DNA of 43,692 nucleotides from an uncultured Agathobaculum sp. (GTDB lineage: Bacteria > Bacillota > Clostridia > Oscillospirales > Butyricicoccaceae), in the NCBI RefSeq assembly GCF_944384765.1, contig NZ_CALWUM010000017.1, forward strand, positions 1-43,692, in the 5' to 3' direction. The notes under the pieces were generated by a model. That model was not told the origin of the DNA, did not search any database, and saw only the letters and a list, made by a program, of their open reading frames with translations. Position 1 is the first letter of the stretch. The number at the start of each line of letters is the position of its first letter. This document shows positions 1 to 8,430 of the stretch, piece after piece. A program made the position numbers and the translations under genes.

Positions 1-78
1 ACAAGAAAGGCGACCGTTTGTCTGCTCTCTTTCATCTCTATTTGTGCCGAGAGCAACGCGGTCGGCATGGTGATTCTA

Positions 79-1014
79 ATGGCTTACAATCACAAGAAAG
101 AACTCTCCAAGCCCGAGCGCTTTGTCGGCGGACACCGCCTGTGCGCGGGCTGCGGCGCGGGCCTGGTGTGCCGCGGCATGCTGCGCGCGCTCGACGAGGG
201 CGACAAGGCAGTCGTGTGCAACGCGACCTCGTGTTTGGAGGTTTCGTCCTTCCTGTATCCCTACACCGCGTGGGAGGATTCCTATATCCACTCTGCCTTC
301 GAGAACGCGGCCGCGACCTGCGGCGGCGTCGAGGCGGCTTACAATGTGCTCAAACGCAAGGGCAAGCTGGATGACACCTACAAGTTCCTCGCCATCGGTG
401 GCGACGGCGGCACCTACGATATCGGCTTCCAGTCGCTCTCCGGTGCGATGGAGCGCGGGCACGATATGGTGTACTTCTGCTATGACAACGAGGCGTATAT
501 GAACACCGGTATCCAGCGTTCGTCGTCCACGCCGCGCTTTGCCAATGCAACCACCACGCCGACCGGCTCGGTTTCGGTGGGCAAAAAGCAGAACAAAAAG
601 GACCTGACCGAGATCATGGCCGCGCATAACATCCCCTATGTAGCGCAGACCACCTTCTTGGGCAACTTCAAGGATTTCCACGAGAAGGCACACCGCGCGA
701 TTTACACCGAAGGGCCGGCGTTTGTCAACGTCATGTCGCCCTGCCCGCGCGGCTGGCAGTACTCGACCGAGCTGCTGCCCGAGATCTGCAAGATGGCGGT
801 CGAGACCTGCGTCTGGCCGCTGTATGAGGTCATCGACGGCAAGTGGCACTTAAACTATATGCCGAAGAAAAAGCTGCCGGTCACCGAGTTCATGAAGCTG
901 CAGGGGCGCTTTAAGCACTGCTTTAAGCCCGGCAACGAGTGGACGATCGAAGCAGCGCAGCAGTATGTGGACGAAAAGTGGGAAAAGCTGCTCGCACGCT
1001 GCGAGCAGGACTGA
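79..1014 (+). CDS. porB: 2-oxoacid:ferredoxin oxidoreductase beta subunit (PorB-type)
   Basis: Thiamine-diphosphate-binding beta subunit of a pyruvate (or related 2-oxoacid):ferredoxin oxidoreductase, which decarboxylates the oxoacid to acyl-CoA and passes electrons to ferredoxin in the cytoplasm. The 311-residue protein has an N-terminal CAGC motif (C22, C25), a second cysteine pair in CNATSC, the cofactor motif GGDGG near residue 110 followed by DNEAYMNTG, and SPCPRGW near the C-terminus, all typical of the family. I chose the ATG at 79 because family members begin MAYN or similar; the ATG at 67 is possible, and neither has a good ribosome site. An alpha subunit gene should lie just upstream, but bases 1-78 cannot be assigned. 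Whether the substrate is pyruvate or a branched oxoacid cannot be decided. A strong terminator follows. Confidence 0.85.
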   Translation: MAYNHKKELSKPERFVGGHRLCAGCGAGLVCRGMLRALDEGDKAVVCNATSCLEVSSFLYPYTAWEDSYIHSAFENAAATCGGVEAAYNVLKRKGKLDDTYKFLAIGGDGGTYDIGFQSLSGAMERGHDMVYFCYDNEAYMNTGIQRSSSTPRFANATTTPTGSVSVGKKQNKKDLTEIMAAHNIPYVAQTTFLGNFKDFHEKAHRAIYTEGPAFVNVMSPCPRGWQYSTELLPEICKMAVETCVWPLYEVIDGKWHLNYMPKKKLPVTEFMKLQGRFKHCFKPGNEWTIEAAQQYVDEKWEKLLARCEQD

Positions 1015-1040
1015 AATACGCAGAACAGCACAGCAAAAAA

Positions 1041-1076
1041 GGCCCATGGCCGCCGGAAACCCGGCGGCCATGGGCC
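1041..1076. terminator. bidirectional terminator between porB and sdaAA
   Basis: A perfect 16-bp stem (1041-1056 with 1061-1076) has an AAAC loop, with A-runs on the left and TTTT on the right. It can end porB on the plus strand and the serine operon on the minus strand, where the T-tract has six Ts. Confidence 0.9.
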
Positions 1077-1126
1077 TTTTGACAGGGAAAGGGGGTATAA
1101 TGGTGTGTGATGCAGGTATATTGGGT

Positions 1127-1996
1127 TCAGCTGCAGCGACCGCACCGCTCGCAGGCCGAGGGGGTGACGGCACAGCCGCCCAGCGCGGTCTCGCGCAGTT
1201 CGATCGGAATGCGCCGGCCCACGGCATACATGGTGTCCAGCATCTCGTCAAACGGGATGAGCTGCTGCACGCCGCTCAGCGAGAGCTCGGCTGCGATCAG
1301 CGCGTTGGCGACACCGGCCGCGTTGCGGTTCTGGCAGGGGTATTCCACCAGGCCGCCCACCGGGTCGCACACCAGGCCGAGCATGTTCATCAGCACGGTG
1401 GAGGCCGCATCCAGGCACTGCTCGGGCGTGCCGCCCATCAGCTCGACCGTGGCCGAGGCCGCCATCGCGGCCGCGACGCCGATCTCAGCCTGACAGCCGC
1501 CGACCGCGCCCGCAACCGTGGCGTTGCGCATGGCGAGGTAGCCGACCGCACCGGCGTTGAACAGCGCGTCCACCAGACGGCTGGAGGAGATTTTGTAGCA
1601 GTCCTGCAGCGCGAGCAGCAGGCCGGGCACCACGCCCGCCGAGCCTGCGGTGGGGGCGGCGACGATCAGGCCCATCGAGGCGTTGACCTCGAGCACGGCC
1701 ACCGCATAGGTTATCGCCCGGCCGAGTACGTCGCCGCAGATGGCCTTGCCCTTGGCCGCGTGGCCGGACAGCTTTTTGGCCTCGCCGCCGATCAGCCCGC
1801 CCATCGAGCGGATGGGGTTTTTAAGCGGCTGGGTGGCGGAGTCGCGCATGATCTCCAGCGCGCGCTCCATGCGATGGTCGACCACGTCGCGCGCGGTCTC
1901 GCCGAGCGCGCACTCGCGGCGGCGCATGATCTCGGAGATCGGGCACTGCTCCTGCCGGCACAGCGCCAGCAGTTCTTTGGCAGATTTGAAATCCAT
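1127..1996 (-). CDS. sdaAA: L-serine ammonia-lyase, iron-sulfur dependent, alpha subunit
   Basis: Catalytic subunit of the two-subunit [4Fe-4S] L-serine dehydratase, which converts serine to pyruvate and ammonia. The 289 residues include the family pattern NASMGLIVAAPTAGSAGVVPG, GAVGGCQAEIG, CDPVGGLVEYPCQNRN and ETALGGCAVTPSAC; the cysteines in the last three are candidate cluster ligands. The start has a strong site (AAAGGAGGAGAGAC before ATG). It is the last gene of the operon, 13 bases after sdaAB. Pyruvate formed here could feed an oxidoreductase such as the neighbouring PorB-type enzyme (inference). Confidence 0.95.
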   Translation of the reverse strand: MDFKSAKELLALCRQEQCPISEIMRRRECALGETARDVVDHRMERALEIMRDSATQPLKNPIRSMGGLIGGEAKKLSGHAAKGKAICGDVLGRAITYAVAVLEVNASMGLIVAAPTAGSAGVVPGLLLALQDCYKISSSRLVDALFNAGAVGYLAMRNATVAGAVGGCQAEIGVAAAMAASATVELMGGTPEQCLDAASTVLMNMLGLVCDPVGGLVEYPCQNRNAAGVANALIAAELSLSGVQQLIPFDEMLDTMYAVGRRIPIELRETALGGCAVTPSACERCGRCS

Positions 1997-2009
1997 GTCT
2001 CTCCTCCTT

Positions 2010-2678
2010 TTACGGCTCGATGATCATGACGTCATGCACATTGGGATTGCTGCGCAGCGGCCCGTCGATCCCCTCGGGGAAATGCCCGTCGGACTCGACG
2101 ATGGTATAGGCGGTATGGCCCTTGGCCTCGCGGAACAGGCGCATGAAAGCGATATTGACGTTGCTGTCGCTGAGCACCTTGGTGATGTGGGCGACCACGC
2201 CGGGCTTGTCCTGCTGGACCACAATGACCGTGCTGTAATCGCCGGTGAAGTCGACCGCCACGCCGTTGATGCGCGAGATACGCACCTTGCCGCCGCCCAG
2301 CGACTCGCCGCGCACAGTCATCACCTGGCCACGGGCGTTTTCCATCCGGATGTCCACTGTGTTAGGGTGGACATCGGTTTCGGTTTCACAGGGGGTGAAG
2401 CTGTAAGCCAGGCCGCGTTCCGCGGCGATCTGAAAGGAATTGCGGATGCGGATGTCATCCGTGCCAAAGCCCATGATGCCGCCCAGCAGGGCGCGGTCGG
2501 TGCCGTGCCCGTGATAGGTTTTGGAAAAGGACCCGTAAAGGGTGAAGTCCACCTTTTTCAGCGGGGGCGTAATCATCTTGTGCGCCAGATAGGCGATGAC
2601 GGCGGCCCCGGCCGTGTGGGAACTGGAGGGGCCGATCATGTTCGGCCCCAGCACATCAAAAACACTGACAAAGGACAT
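2010..2678 (-). CDS. sdaAB: L-serine ammonia-lyase, iron-sulfur dependent, beta subunit
   Basis: Beta subunit of the same enzyme, 222 residues. It has the N-terminal motif FDVLGPNMIGPSSSHTAGA, which in this family holds the serine-dehydratase beta fold, and a C-terminal ACT domain (about residues 150-222, starting VIVVQQDKPGVVAHI). The ribosome site is AAGGAGTG seven bases before the ATG. It lies between the symporter and sdaAA, all on one transcript; the 30-base gap to the symporter shows no hairpin. Confidence 0.95.
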   Translation of the reverse strand: MSFVSVFDVLGPNMIGPSSSHTAGAAVIAYLAHKMITPPLKKVDFTLYGSFSKTYHGHGTDRALLGGIMGFGTDDIRIRNSFQIAAERGLAYSFTPCETETDVHPNTVDIRMENARGQVMTVRGESLGGGKVRISRINGVAVDFTGDYSTVIVVQQDKPGVVAHITKVLSDSNVNIAFMRLFREAKGHTAYTIVESDGHFPEGIDGPLRSNPNVHDVMIIEP

Positions 2679-2708
2679 GGAAACACTCCTTACCTGTATC
2701 GGGATCGG

Positions 2709-3929
2709 TCAGGATTTTGCGGGATTTTTGTTGATAAACTTCTGGTAAATGGTTTCGACGATCACGCCGATCGCGTTGTCGCCCGAGACGTTGCACGCGG
2801 TGCCGAACGAGTCCTGCGTGATATACAGGGCCACCATGATCGCGCAGATCGGGCCGCTGGGGTCGCCCAGCTCGGTGCCGAAGATCATATAAAGGAAGGG
2901 CAGGGCGGTCATGATCGAGCCGCCGGGCGCGCCGGGGGAGGCGACCATGGCGATGCCGAGCGTCATGATAAAGGGGATGACGGTTGCAAGGCTGATCGGG
3001 ATCTGGTTCATCAGGCAGACCGCGGTCGCGCAGGCGGTGATGGTGATCATCGAGCCGGCCATGTGGATGTTCGCGCACAGCGGCACAACAAAGTTGCGGA
3101 TTTCAGCGGAAACACCGTCGCGCTCCGCGCACTCGAGGTTGACAGGGATGGTCGCAGCCGAGGACTGGGTGCCCAGTGCGGTGGTGTAGCCGGGGATCTG
3201 GTTGCGGATGAGGGTAAAGGGGTTTTTCTTGCTGACCGCACCCGCGATGATGAACTGGATCACAATGCAGATCAGGTGCATCGCAATGACGACCAGGAAC
3301 ACCTTCCACAGGATACCCAGAATCGCAAAGGTCTGGCCGGATTTGGTCATGTTGGTGAACGTACCGCAGATGTAGAGCGGCAGCAGCGGGATGATAACCG
3401 TGTGCAGCACCTTGTCGATGATGCCGGAAAAGTCGTTCATGCCGTTAAACAGCGTGTCGCCGATGGTCTTGCCGCGCAGGGTGGACAGACACAGGCCGAG
3501 CACGAACGCCAGCACAACCGCGGAGAGCGTGTCCAGCAGCGGGGGGATATCCAACGCGAAATAGGTCTCGAGCGAGTTGCCCGCCGTGGCGGAGATCTGC
3601 TCGAGCGCGTCCGGGCTCATAAAGCTGGGGAACAGGCCCTGCGCCACAAAGTAGGAAGCGGAACCCGCGATCAGCGTGGAGCCGTAGGCGAGCACCATGG
3701 TGATCAGCAGCAAAATGCCGGCGCCGTTTTTCAGGTTGGCAATACCCATGGTGACGTAGGCGAGGATCATCAGCGGAATGATAAACGACAGGAACGTGCT
3801 GAAGATACCCGATGCGGTCACCACGATCCGGCAGAACCATTCGGGCAGGAACTGACCGAACAGGATACCGATGATGATAGCGATGATGAGTTTGGGGAGC
3901 AGGCCGAGTTTGAATTTCTTTTTCTCCAT
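2709..3929 (-). CDS. dicarboxylate/amino acid:cation symporter, probable serine importer (SstT-like)
   Basis: A 406-residue membrane protein of the DAACS family (glutamate/serine:cation symporters). At least eight hydrophobic segments are visible, beginning with LLPKLIIAIIIGILFG. The re-entrant loop serine region appears in LGTQSSAATIPVNLECAE, and the substrate and ion region in MAGSMITITACATAVCLMNQ, with SPGAPGGSIMTALPF further on. I chose ATG 3929 because AGGAGG lies 10 bases upstream and the protein then begins MEKKKFKLG; an upstream in-frame extension has no site. Because it is the first gene of the sdaAB-sdaAA operon, the likely substrate is L-serine (inference from context). Confidence 0.88.
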   Translation of the reverse strand: MEKKKFKLGLLPKLIIAIIIGILFGQFLPEWFCRIVVTASGIFSTFLSFIIPLMILAYVTMGIANLKNGAGILLLITMVLAYGSTLIAGSASYFVAQGLFPSFMSPDALEQISATAGNSLETYFALDIPPLLDTLSAVVLAFVLGLCLSTLRGKTIGDTLFNGMNDFSGIIDKVLHTVIIPLLPLYICGTFTNMTKSGQTFAILGILWKVFLVVIAMHLICIVIQFIIAGAVSKKNPFTLIRNQIPGYTTALGTQSSAATIPVNLECAERDGVSAEIRNFVVPLCANIHMAGSMITITACATAVCLMNQIPISLATVIPFIMTLGIAMVASPGAPGGSIMTALPFLYMIFGTELGDPSGPICAIMVALYITQDSFGTACNVSGDNAIGVIVETIYQKFINKNPAKS

Positions 3930-3987
3930 AGACAGACAACCTCCTATTATTTTGCTCAAAAATTTCCCTTGACCGGTTGTTGAAGTT

Positions 3988-4016
3988 AGTATATTCTGAA
4001 TATAATGATAAGTCAA
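3988..4016 (-). promoter_or_regulatory. sigma-A promoter of the serine operon
   Basis: On the minus strand TTGACT (4016-4011) is followed by a 17-base spacer and TATACT (3993-3988). It drives symporter-sdaAB-sdaAA, with a leader of about 50 bases. Confidence 0.8.
3991..4003. promoter_or_regulatory. palindrome inside the sda promoter, candidate LysR operator
   Basis: ATATTC-T-GAATAT is a perfect inverted repeat with the T-N11-A form bound by LysR proteins. It overlaps the -10 and spacer of the operon promoter. On the plus strand a TATAAT at 4001-4006 (with a poor TTGTTG at 3977-3982) could be the lysR promoter, so one site could control both directions. The regulatory role is inferred. Confidence 0.5.
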
Positions 4017-4087
4017 ATTCATAAATTTAATGGAATTGTTTAAAAATTTTCATAAAGCACTTTTCATGAATTTAGGAGCTGTTATTT

Positions 4088-4978
4088 ATGGAATTGCGCC
4101 AATTAAGCACGTTTATCCGGGTTGCACAGTTCAAAAGTTTTTCCAAGGCGGCGGAGAGCCTGGGCTATTCCCAGTCCGCGGTGACCGTGCAGATCCGCCA
4201 GCTGGAGGAGGAGCTGCACACCCGCCTGTTCGACCGCATGGGCAAGCGCATCACGCTGACCGACCCGGGCGCGCAGTTTCTCAGCCGGGCCTATGATGTG
4301 CTCAACGAGGTGAACAAGGCGCGCCTTTCAGTGGCGGATGCGGGCGAGCTGCACGGGCGGCTGCATATCGGCACGATTGAATCGCTGTGCTTTGCCAAGC
4401 TGCCCGCCGTGTTGCGGCAGTTCTGGCAGCGGCACCCGCAGGTGGTGGTGCACGTCACAACCGGCGAGCCGGAAACCCTGATCGAGCAGATGGAACGCGG
4501 TGAACTCGACCTGATTTATATTCTGGACGAGCCGCGCTACAATAATAACTGGCGCAAAATGATGGAGCAGCGCGAGGACGTGGTATTCGTTGCCTCGCCC
4601 GCGCTGGGGGAGGAGCTGGCGCGCGTGCCCGCGCTCAAACTTGAGCAGCTGATGGACAAGCCGTTTTACCTGACCGAGCGGGAGGAAAATTACCGCCGTG
4701 TGCTCGACCGCTTTCTCGCCTCGCGCGGGGTTGTGCTCACGCCCTTTCTGGAGTGCAGCGATACGTCCTTTATTATCAAGATGCTCGAGACCAGCCGCGG
4801 CATCTCCCTGCTGCCGTGGTATGCGGTCGAGCGGAGCGTGCAGCAGGGCAGGCTGTCGCTGCTCGACGTGACCGATTTCCATATCAAGCTGTACCGGCAG
4901 CTGTTTTCCCACAAGGAAAAGTGGTGCACCCGCGAGATGGATGAATTCGTCCGCCTGATGGAGGAGGGCAATCCGTAA
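4088..4978 (+). CDS. LysR family transcriptional regulator of the serine operon
   Basis: A 296-residue LysR regulator. The winged helix-turn-helix lies in residues 1-60 (SFSKAAESLGYSQSAVTVQIRQLEEEL), followed by a linker helix and a two-lobed effector domain starting near GRLHIGTIESLC. It is transcribed away from the symporter-sdaAB-sdaAA operon across a 158-base AT-rich spacer, the usual layout for a LysR gene and its target. AGGAG lies 11 bases before the ATG. The effector may be serine or a product of it; nothing in the sequence fixes this. Confidence 0.9.
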   Translation: MELRQLSTFIRVAQFKSFSKAAESLGYSQSAVTVQIRQLEEELHTRLFDRMGKRITLTDPGAQFLSRAYDVLNEVNKARLSVADAGELHGRLHIGTIESLCFAKLPAVLRQFWQRHPQVVVHVTTGEPETLIEQMERGELDLIYILDEPRYNNNWRKMMEQREDVVFVASPALGEELARVPALKLEQLMDKPFYLTEREENYRRVLDRFLASRGVVLTPFLECSDTSFIIKMLETSRGISLLPWYAVERSVQQGRLSLLDVTDFHIKLYRQLFSHKEKWCTREMDEFVRLMEEGNP

Positions 4979-5013
4979 GGCAGGAGCGTGCGCATTCTGC
5001 CAAAAAACGCGGC

Positions 5014-5042
5014 TTGCGTTTGCGGGTGCAGTCCGGTATAAT
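5014..5042 (+). promoter_or_regulatory. promoter of the cytidylate-kinase-like gene
   Basis: TTGCGT (5014-5019), a 17-base spacer and TATAAT (5037-5042) lie 24 bases before the gene's ATG, with AGGAGG between. Confidence 0.75.
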
Positions 5043-5065
5043 GAAGGAAACAGGAGGGAATCCCT

Positions 5066-5656
5066 ATGAGAAAGATCATCACCATCAGCCGGCAGTTCGG
5101 CGCGGGCGGCGGCGAACTGGGCCGGCGCATTGCACAGGCGCTCGAACTTCCGTTTTACGACAAGGACCTGATCCTGCGCACGGCCATGGCTTCGTCCACG
5201 CTTTCCCCCGAGCAGGTGCGCCGCTGGGATGAGCGCGTGCCCACCACCTTTGGCCTGACGCAGAGCCTGTTTGACTTTTACAACCGCCCGCTCAGCGACA
5301 AGCTGTGGGAGGCGCAGGTCAAGGCGATCCGCGAGATCGCGGACAAGGAGAGCTGCATCATCGTCGGCCGCAATGCGGACTATATCCTGCGCGAATTTGA
5401 CCACTGCCTGCACGTGTTCGTGCACGCGGACTTTGAGTGGCGCGTCGACCGGATGCACGGCCTGATGCCGGATACGCCGATGGACAAACTGCGCGCGAAT
5501 GTCAAGGCGGTCGATAAGGCGCGCAATGCTTACTGCACCCACTACACCGGCAGGCATTATGCCGACGCAACGAACTATGACCTGACGCTGTGTACCAGCC
5601 GCCTGGGAATCGATGCGGCACTGGCGCATATCCTGCACGCAGCGGAACATATTTAA
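5066..5656 (+). CDS. cytidylate kinase-like family protein
   Basis: A 196-residue cytoplasmic protein of the cytidylate kinase-like family, common in Clostridia and distinct from the essential Cmk. It opens with the nucleotide-binding segment ITISRQFGAGGGELGRRIA and has the family's FYDKDLI strand and IIVGRNADYIL. The C-terminal half contains RVDRMHGL and HYTGRHYADATNYDLTLCTS, which resemble the kinase lid and C-terminal strand. Its true substrate is not established for the family. It has its own promoter and an AGGAGG eight bases before ATG, so it is a single-gene unit between lysR and the ABC importer. Confidence 0.8.
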   Translation: MRKIITISRQFGAGGGELGRRIAQALELPFYDKDLILRTAMASSTLSPEQVRRWDERVPTTFGLTQSLFDFYNRPLSDKLWEAQVKAIREIADKESCIIVGRNADYILREFDHCLHVFVHADFEWRVDRMHGLMPDTPMDKLRANVKAVDKARNAYCTHYTGRHYADATNYDLTLCTSRLGIDAALAHILHAAEHI

Positions 5657-5686
5657 CAGTTTGCTTACAAAAAGCGGCCGCTGCGC

Positions 5687-5715
5687 TTGACGGCGCAGTA
5701 TATTTAAGCTATAAT
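5687..5715 (+). promoter_or_regulatory. promoter upstream of the amino acid ABC importer
   Basis: TTGACG (5687-5692), a 17-base spacer and TATAAT (5710-5715). The leader to the ATG at 6000 is about 280 bases and contains a small hairpin (AGGCGA 5732-5737 with TCGCCT 5756-5761) and then the foldback repeat. Nothing resembling a known riboswitch is seen in 5716-5771. Confidence 0.75.
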
Positions 5716-5771
5716 ATATTTCAGGCATCACAGGCGATGGCGGCGAATACTGCTGTCGCCTCTTGCATTTG

Positions 5772-5939
5772 TTAAGGCAACACCGCACAATTGTGTCTGC
5801 GGCGCTTTGCGGAAATTTTGCCCCCGGATATTGTTGCGTTTTCTTGCAATACATCAAGTATTGCCGCAAAACCGCGCCGCATCCGGACGCAAAATATTCT
5901 CGCAAATCGCTTTTGCCAAATTATGCGGTATTTCCTTAA
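5772..5939. repeat. 168-bp foldback element with terminal inverted repeats (MITE-like)
   Basis: The left end begins TTAAGGCAACACCGCA; the reverse complement of the right end begins TTAAGGAAATACCGCA, matching at 14 of 16 positions, and similarity continues inward through (C/T)AATT. The two halves align as imperfect reverse complements almost to the centre, where GCAATAC-ATCAA-GTATTGC forms the loop. The unit lies in the leader of the ABC importer, so the transcript would carry a long hairpin. No convincing protein is encoded. I believe similar repeats are scattered in related gut Clostridia, but this is recollection, not a search. Confidence 0.8.
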
Positions 5940-5999
5940 GGCCGGAACTGTGGTTGCGGAAAATCGGCCTGAACGATTTGGAAAAGGAGTATCATGATT

Positions 6000-6800
6000 A
6001 TGAAGAGAGTACTTTCTCTGCTTCTGGCTGCGGGCATGGCGTGCAGCCTGGCAGCCTGCGGCGGTAACACGAGCGCGGGAGACACCGCGGAAAACACCGA
6101 TCAGAGCGCGGCAAGCGGCAGCGACAAGGTTTGGGTCATCGCGACCGACACCGTGTTCAAGCCCTTTGAGTACACCGACGAGAACGGTGACTTTGTCGGC
6201 ATCGACGTCGATCTTGTCAAGGCGATCGCCGAAGATCAGGGCTTCGAGTATCAGATGAACAGCCTCGGCTGGGACGCTGCGATCGCAGCCTGCCAGGCGG
6301 GCCAGGCGGACGGCATGATCGCCGGCGCGTCCATCACGGACGAGCGCAAGGAGAGCGGCTGGATGTTCTCGGACGGCTACTACCAGACCACCCAGACCAT
6401 GACCGTTGCAGCGGACTCCGACATCACCGGCTTTGACGACCTCGCGGGCAAGACCGTTGCGGTCAAGACCGGCACCCAGGGCGCGGCTTACGCCGAGAGC
6501 CTGAAGGATCAGTACGGCTTCAACATCACCTACTTCGAGGATTCGCCGACCATGTATCAGGCAGTGCTCGGCGGCCAGACGGTTGCCTGCTTCGAGGATA
6601 CCCCGGTTATGGCGGCTTCCATCAAGGACGGCAATCTGGCACTCAAGATCCTGGAGGACACCGCTAACGAAGGCCAGCCCTATGGCTTTGCGATCTTCAA
6701 CGAGGATAACCAGGAGCTGCTCGATATGTTCAATGCCGGCCTGGCCAACATCCAGGAGAACGGCACCTACGACGAGATCATTGCCAAGTACCTCGGCTGA
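6000..6800 (+). CDS. polar amino acid ABC transporter, substrate-binding lipoprotein
   Basis: A 266-residue extracellular solute-binding protein of family 3 (SBP_bac_3). It has a lipoprotein signal peptide with lipobox LAAC, so C20 would be the lipidated residue, then a low-complexity linker and the mature domain from VWVIATDTVFKPFEYTDENG. Family features include FVGIDVDLVKAIAEDQG, AGASITDERKESGWMFSDGYYQ and GKTVAVKTGTQGA. I prefer ATG 6000 over 5994 because GGAG is 10 bases from the former and only 4 from the latter. Permease and ATPase genes follow. The exact amino acid cannot be read from sequence. Confidence 0.9.
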   Translation: MKRVLSLLLAAGMACSLAACGGNTSAGDTAENTDQSAASGSDKVWVIATDTVFKPFEYTDENGDFVGIDVDLVKAIAEDQGFEYQMNSLGWDAAIAACQAGQADGMIAGASITDERKESGWMFSDGYYQTTQTMTVAADSDITGFDDLAGKTVAVKTGTQGAAYAESLKDQYGFNITYFEDSPTMYQAVLGGQTVACFEDTPVMAASIKDGNLALKILEDTANEGQPYGFAIFNEDNQELLDMFNAGLANIQENGTYDEIIAKYLG

Positions 6801-6823
6801 TCCCGTCTGACGCAACCCATGTT

Positions 6824-6852
6824 AGGGGGCACTGGTTATTCCGGCGCCCCCT
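6824..6852 (+). terminator. hairpin between binding protein and permease, possible partial terminator
   Basis: AGGGGGC (6824-6830) pairs with GCCCCCT (6846-6852), followed by TTATTTTTA. Such hairpins often reduce read-through so that the binding protein is made in excess; here that is inference. Confidence 0.55.
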
Positions 6853-6881
6853 TATTTTTAGAGAGAAAGGAGTTCTGACCC

Positions 6882-7559
6882 GTGCTTGTCACAATCTTAA
6901 CCAGATACGGGGCATTGCTGGTCGAGGCGATGGGCCAGACGCTGCTGCTGGCGCTGTGCGGCCTGTTTTTCGCGTGTATCCTCGGCCTGTTCTTCGGCCT
7001 GCTGAGCGTGCTCAGAAGCCGCGTGTGCAACATCATCTCCACGATCTTTGTGGATATCATCCGCGGCCTGCCTATGATCGTTCTGGCATTTTTTATCTAC
7101 TTCGGCGTGCCGCAGTTTGTCAACAACCTGCTGCCGGGCGGCGGCTTCACCCTGTCCGCACTGCAGGCCGGCACCGCGGCGCTCGCGCTCAACTGCGGCG
7201 CTTACATGTCCGAGATCATCCGCGCCGGTATTCAGAGCGTGGACAAAGGCCAGATGGAGGCGGCCCGCAGCCTGGGCCTGCCTTACTGGAAGGCCATGCG
7301 CAAGGTCGTGCTGCCGCAGGCCATCCGCACCATGATCCCGTCCATCATCAACCAGTTCATCATCACCCTCAAGGATACTTCGATCCTGTCGGTTATCGGT
7401 TTCCCGGAGCTGGTCAACTCGGCAAAGAACGTGGTGGCAAACACCATGCGTCCGCTTGAGGTGTGGTTCATTGTCGGTGTGATGTACCTGATCGTCATCA
7501 CCATTCTGTCCCGCGTAGCAAAGCTGCTGGAGAGGAGGCTCAACCGTGGCCGCGAATAA
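6882..7559 (+). CDS. polar amino acid ABC transporter, permease
   Basis: A 225-residue inner-membrane permease of the His/Glu/Gln/Arg family, with about five hydrophobic segments. The ATPase-docking EAA-like loop reads [23 protein letters not shown], near residues 126-148. The GTG start at 6882 is supported by AAAGGAG nine bases upstream. It overlaps the ATPase gene by 14 bases, so the two are probably translationally coupled. Confidence 0.92.
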   Translation: MLVTILTRYGALLVEAMGQTLLLALCGLFFACILGLFFGLLSVLRSRVCNIISTIFVDIIRGLPMIVLAFFIYFGVPQFVNNLLPGGGFTLSALQAGTAALALNCGAYMSEIIRAGIQSVDKGQMEAARSLGLPYWKAMRKVVLPQAIRTMIPSIINQFIITLKDTSILSVIGFPELVNSAKNVVANTMRPLEVWFIVGVMYLIVITILSRVAKLLERRLNRGRE

Positions 7560-8292
7560 AGACAATGTAAAGATCCATGTATCCCATCTGAAAAAGAACT
7601 TCGGTAAGCTCGAAGTGCTCAAAGACGTCTCAATCGACATCCACGAGGGTGAGGTCGTTGTCATCCTCGGCCCATCCGGCTCGGGCAAGTCCACCTTCCT
7701 GCGCTGCCTCAACCGTCTGGAGGAGATCACGGACGGCACGGTCGTCATCGACGGCTACGATATCACGGATAAGCACACCGATATCAACAAGGTGCGCGAA
7801 AACGTGGGTATGGTGTTCCAGCTGTTCAACCTGTTCAACAATCTGGATGTCATGGGCAATATGATCCTGGCGCCGACCGAGCTGAAAAAAGCCTCCAAGG
7901 AGGAGGCAAAGGAGACCGCGATGCGGCTTTTGAAGCGCGTCGGTCTGGCGGACAAGGCGGACGCCTATCCGGCCCAGCTTTCGGGCGGCCAGAAGCAGCG
8001 CGTAGCCATCGCGCGTGCACTTGCCATGAACCCGGATATCATGTTGTTTGACGAACCGACTTCCGCGCTCGACCCTGAGATGGTCGGCGAGGTATTGCAG
8101 GTCATGCAGAACCTGGCCAAAGAGGGCATGACCATGGTGGTCGTCACGCATGAGATCGGTTTTGCCCGTGAGGTGGCCAGCCGTGTCATCTTCATGGAGG
8201 GCGGTTACATCATCGAGGAAGGCACACCCGATGAGGTTATCAACCATCCGAAGGAGCAGCGCACAATCGACTTTTTGAGCAAGGTGCTGTGA
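7546..8292 (+). CDS. polar amino acid ABC transporter, ATP-binding protein
   Basis: A 248-residue ABC ATPase of the GlnQ type. All motifs are intact: Walker A GPSGSGKS (about residues 43-50), Q-loop in [11 protein letters not shown], signature LSGGQKQR, Walker [14 protein letters not shown] and switch histidine in [10 protein letters not shown]. The start is GTG with GAGAGGAGG seven bases upstream inside the permease gene. It energises import by the lipoprotein-permease pair. Two hairpins close the operon. Confidence 0.93.
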   Translation: MAANKDNVKIHVSHLKKNFGKLEVLKDVSIDIHEGEVVVILGPSGSGKSTFLRCLNRLEEITDGTVVIDGYDITDKHTDINKVRENVGMVFQLFNLFNNLDVMGNMILAPTELKKASKEEAKETAMRLLKRVGLADKADAYPAQLSGGQKQRVAIARALAMNPDIMLFDEPTSALDPEMVGEVLQVMQNLAKEGMTMVVVTHEIGFAREVASRVIFMEGGYIIEEGTPDEVINHPKEQRTIDFLSKVL

Positions 8293-8331
8293 TTTCGATT
8301 TGATGCCCGCCAAAGGGCATCAAAACAAAAT

Positions 8332-8376
8332 AAACGACAGAAGGACGAAGCATTTTGCTTCGTCCTTCTGTCGTTT
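8332..8376. terminator. terminator after the ABC importer, preceded by a second hairpin
   Basis: A perfect 21-bp stem (8332-8352 with 8356-8376) has a 3-base loop and A/T-rich ends. It separates the ABC operon from the opposing dehydrogenase gene. A smaller 9-bp hairpin (8300-8308 with 8315-8323) lies just before it, right after the ATPase stop. Confidence 0.85.
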
Positions 8377-8430
8377 CAGCATGTGAGAGAAAAGGGATAA
8401 ATGCAGTTTGTATGCATGATTTGGTTGGAA

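Noticed and set aside
1..78. Possible end of a porA-type alpha subunit gene
   Set aside because: None of the three frames reads like the C-terminus of an alpha subunit, and one frame simply runs into porB, so no feature is claimed.
1740..3983. Very long open frame (747 codons) on the plus strand opposite the serine operon
   Set aside because: It is rich in His, Asp, Arg and Gly, has no ribosome site, and lies antisense to three clear genes; it is a by-product of GC-rich codon use.
5791..6067. Short plus-strand frames within and after the foldback repeat
   Set aside because: They are made of the repeat itself and overlap the signal peptide of the binding protein; no ribosome site.
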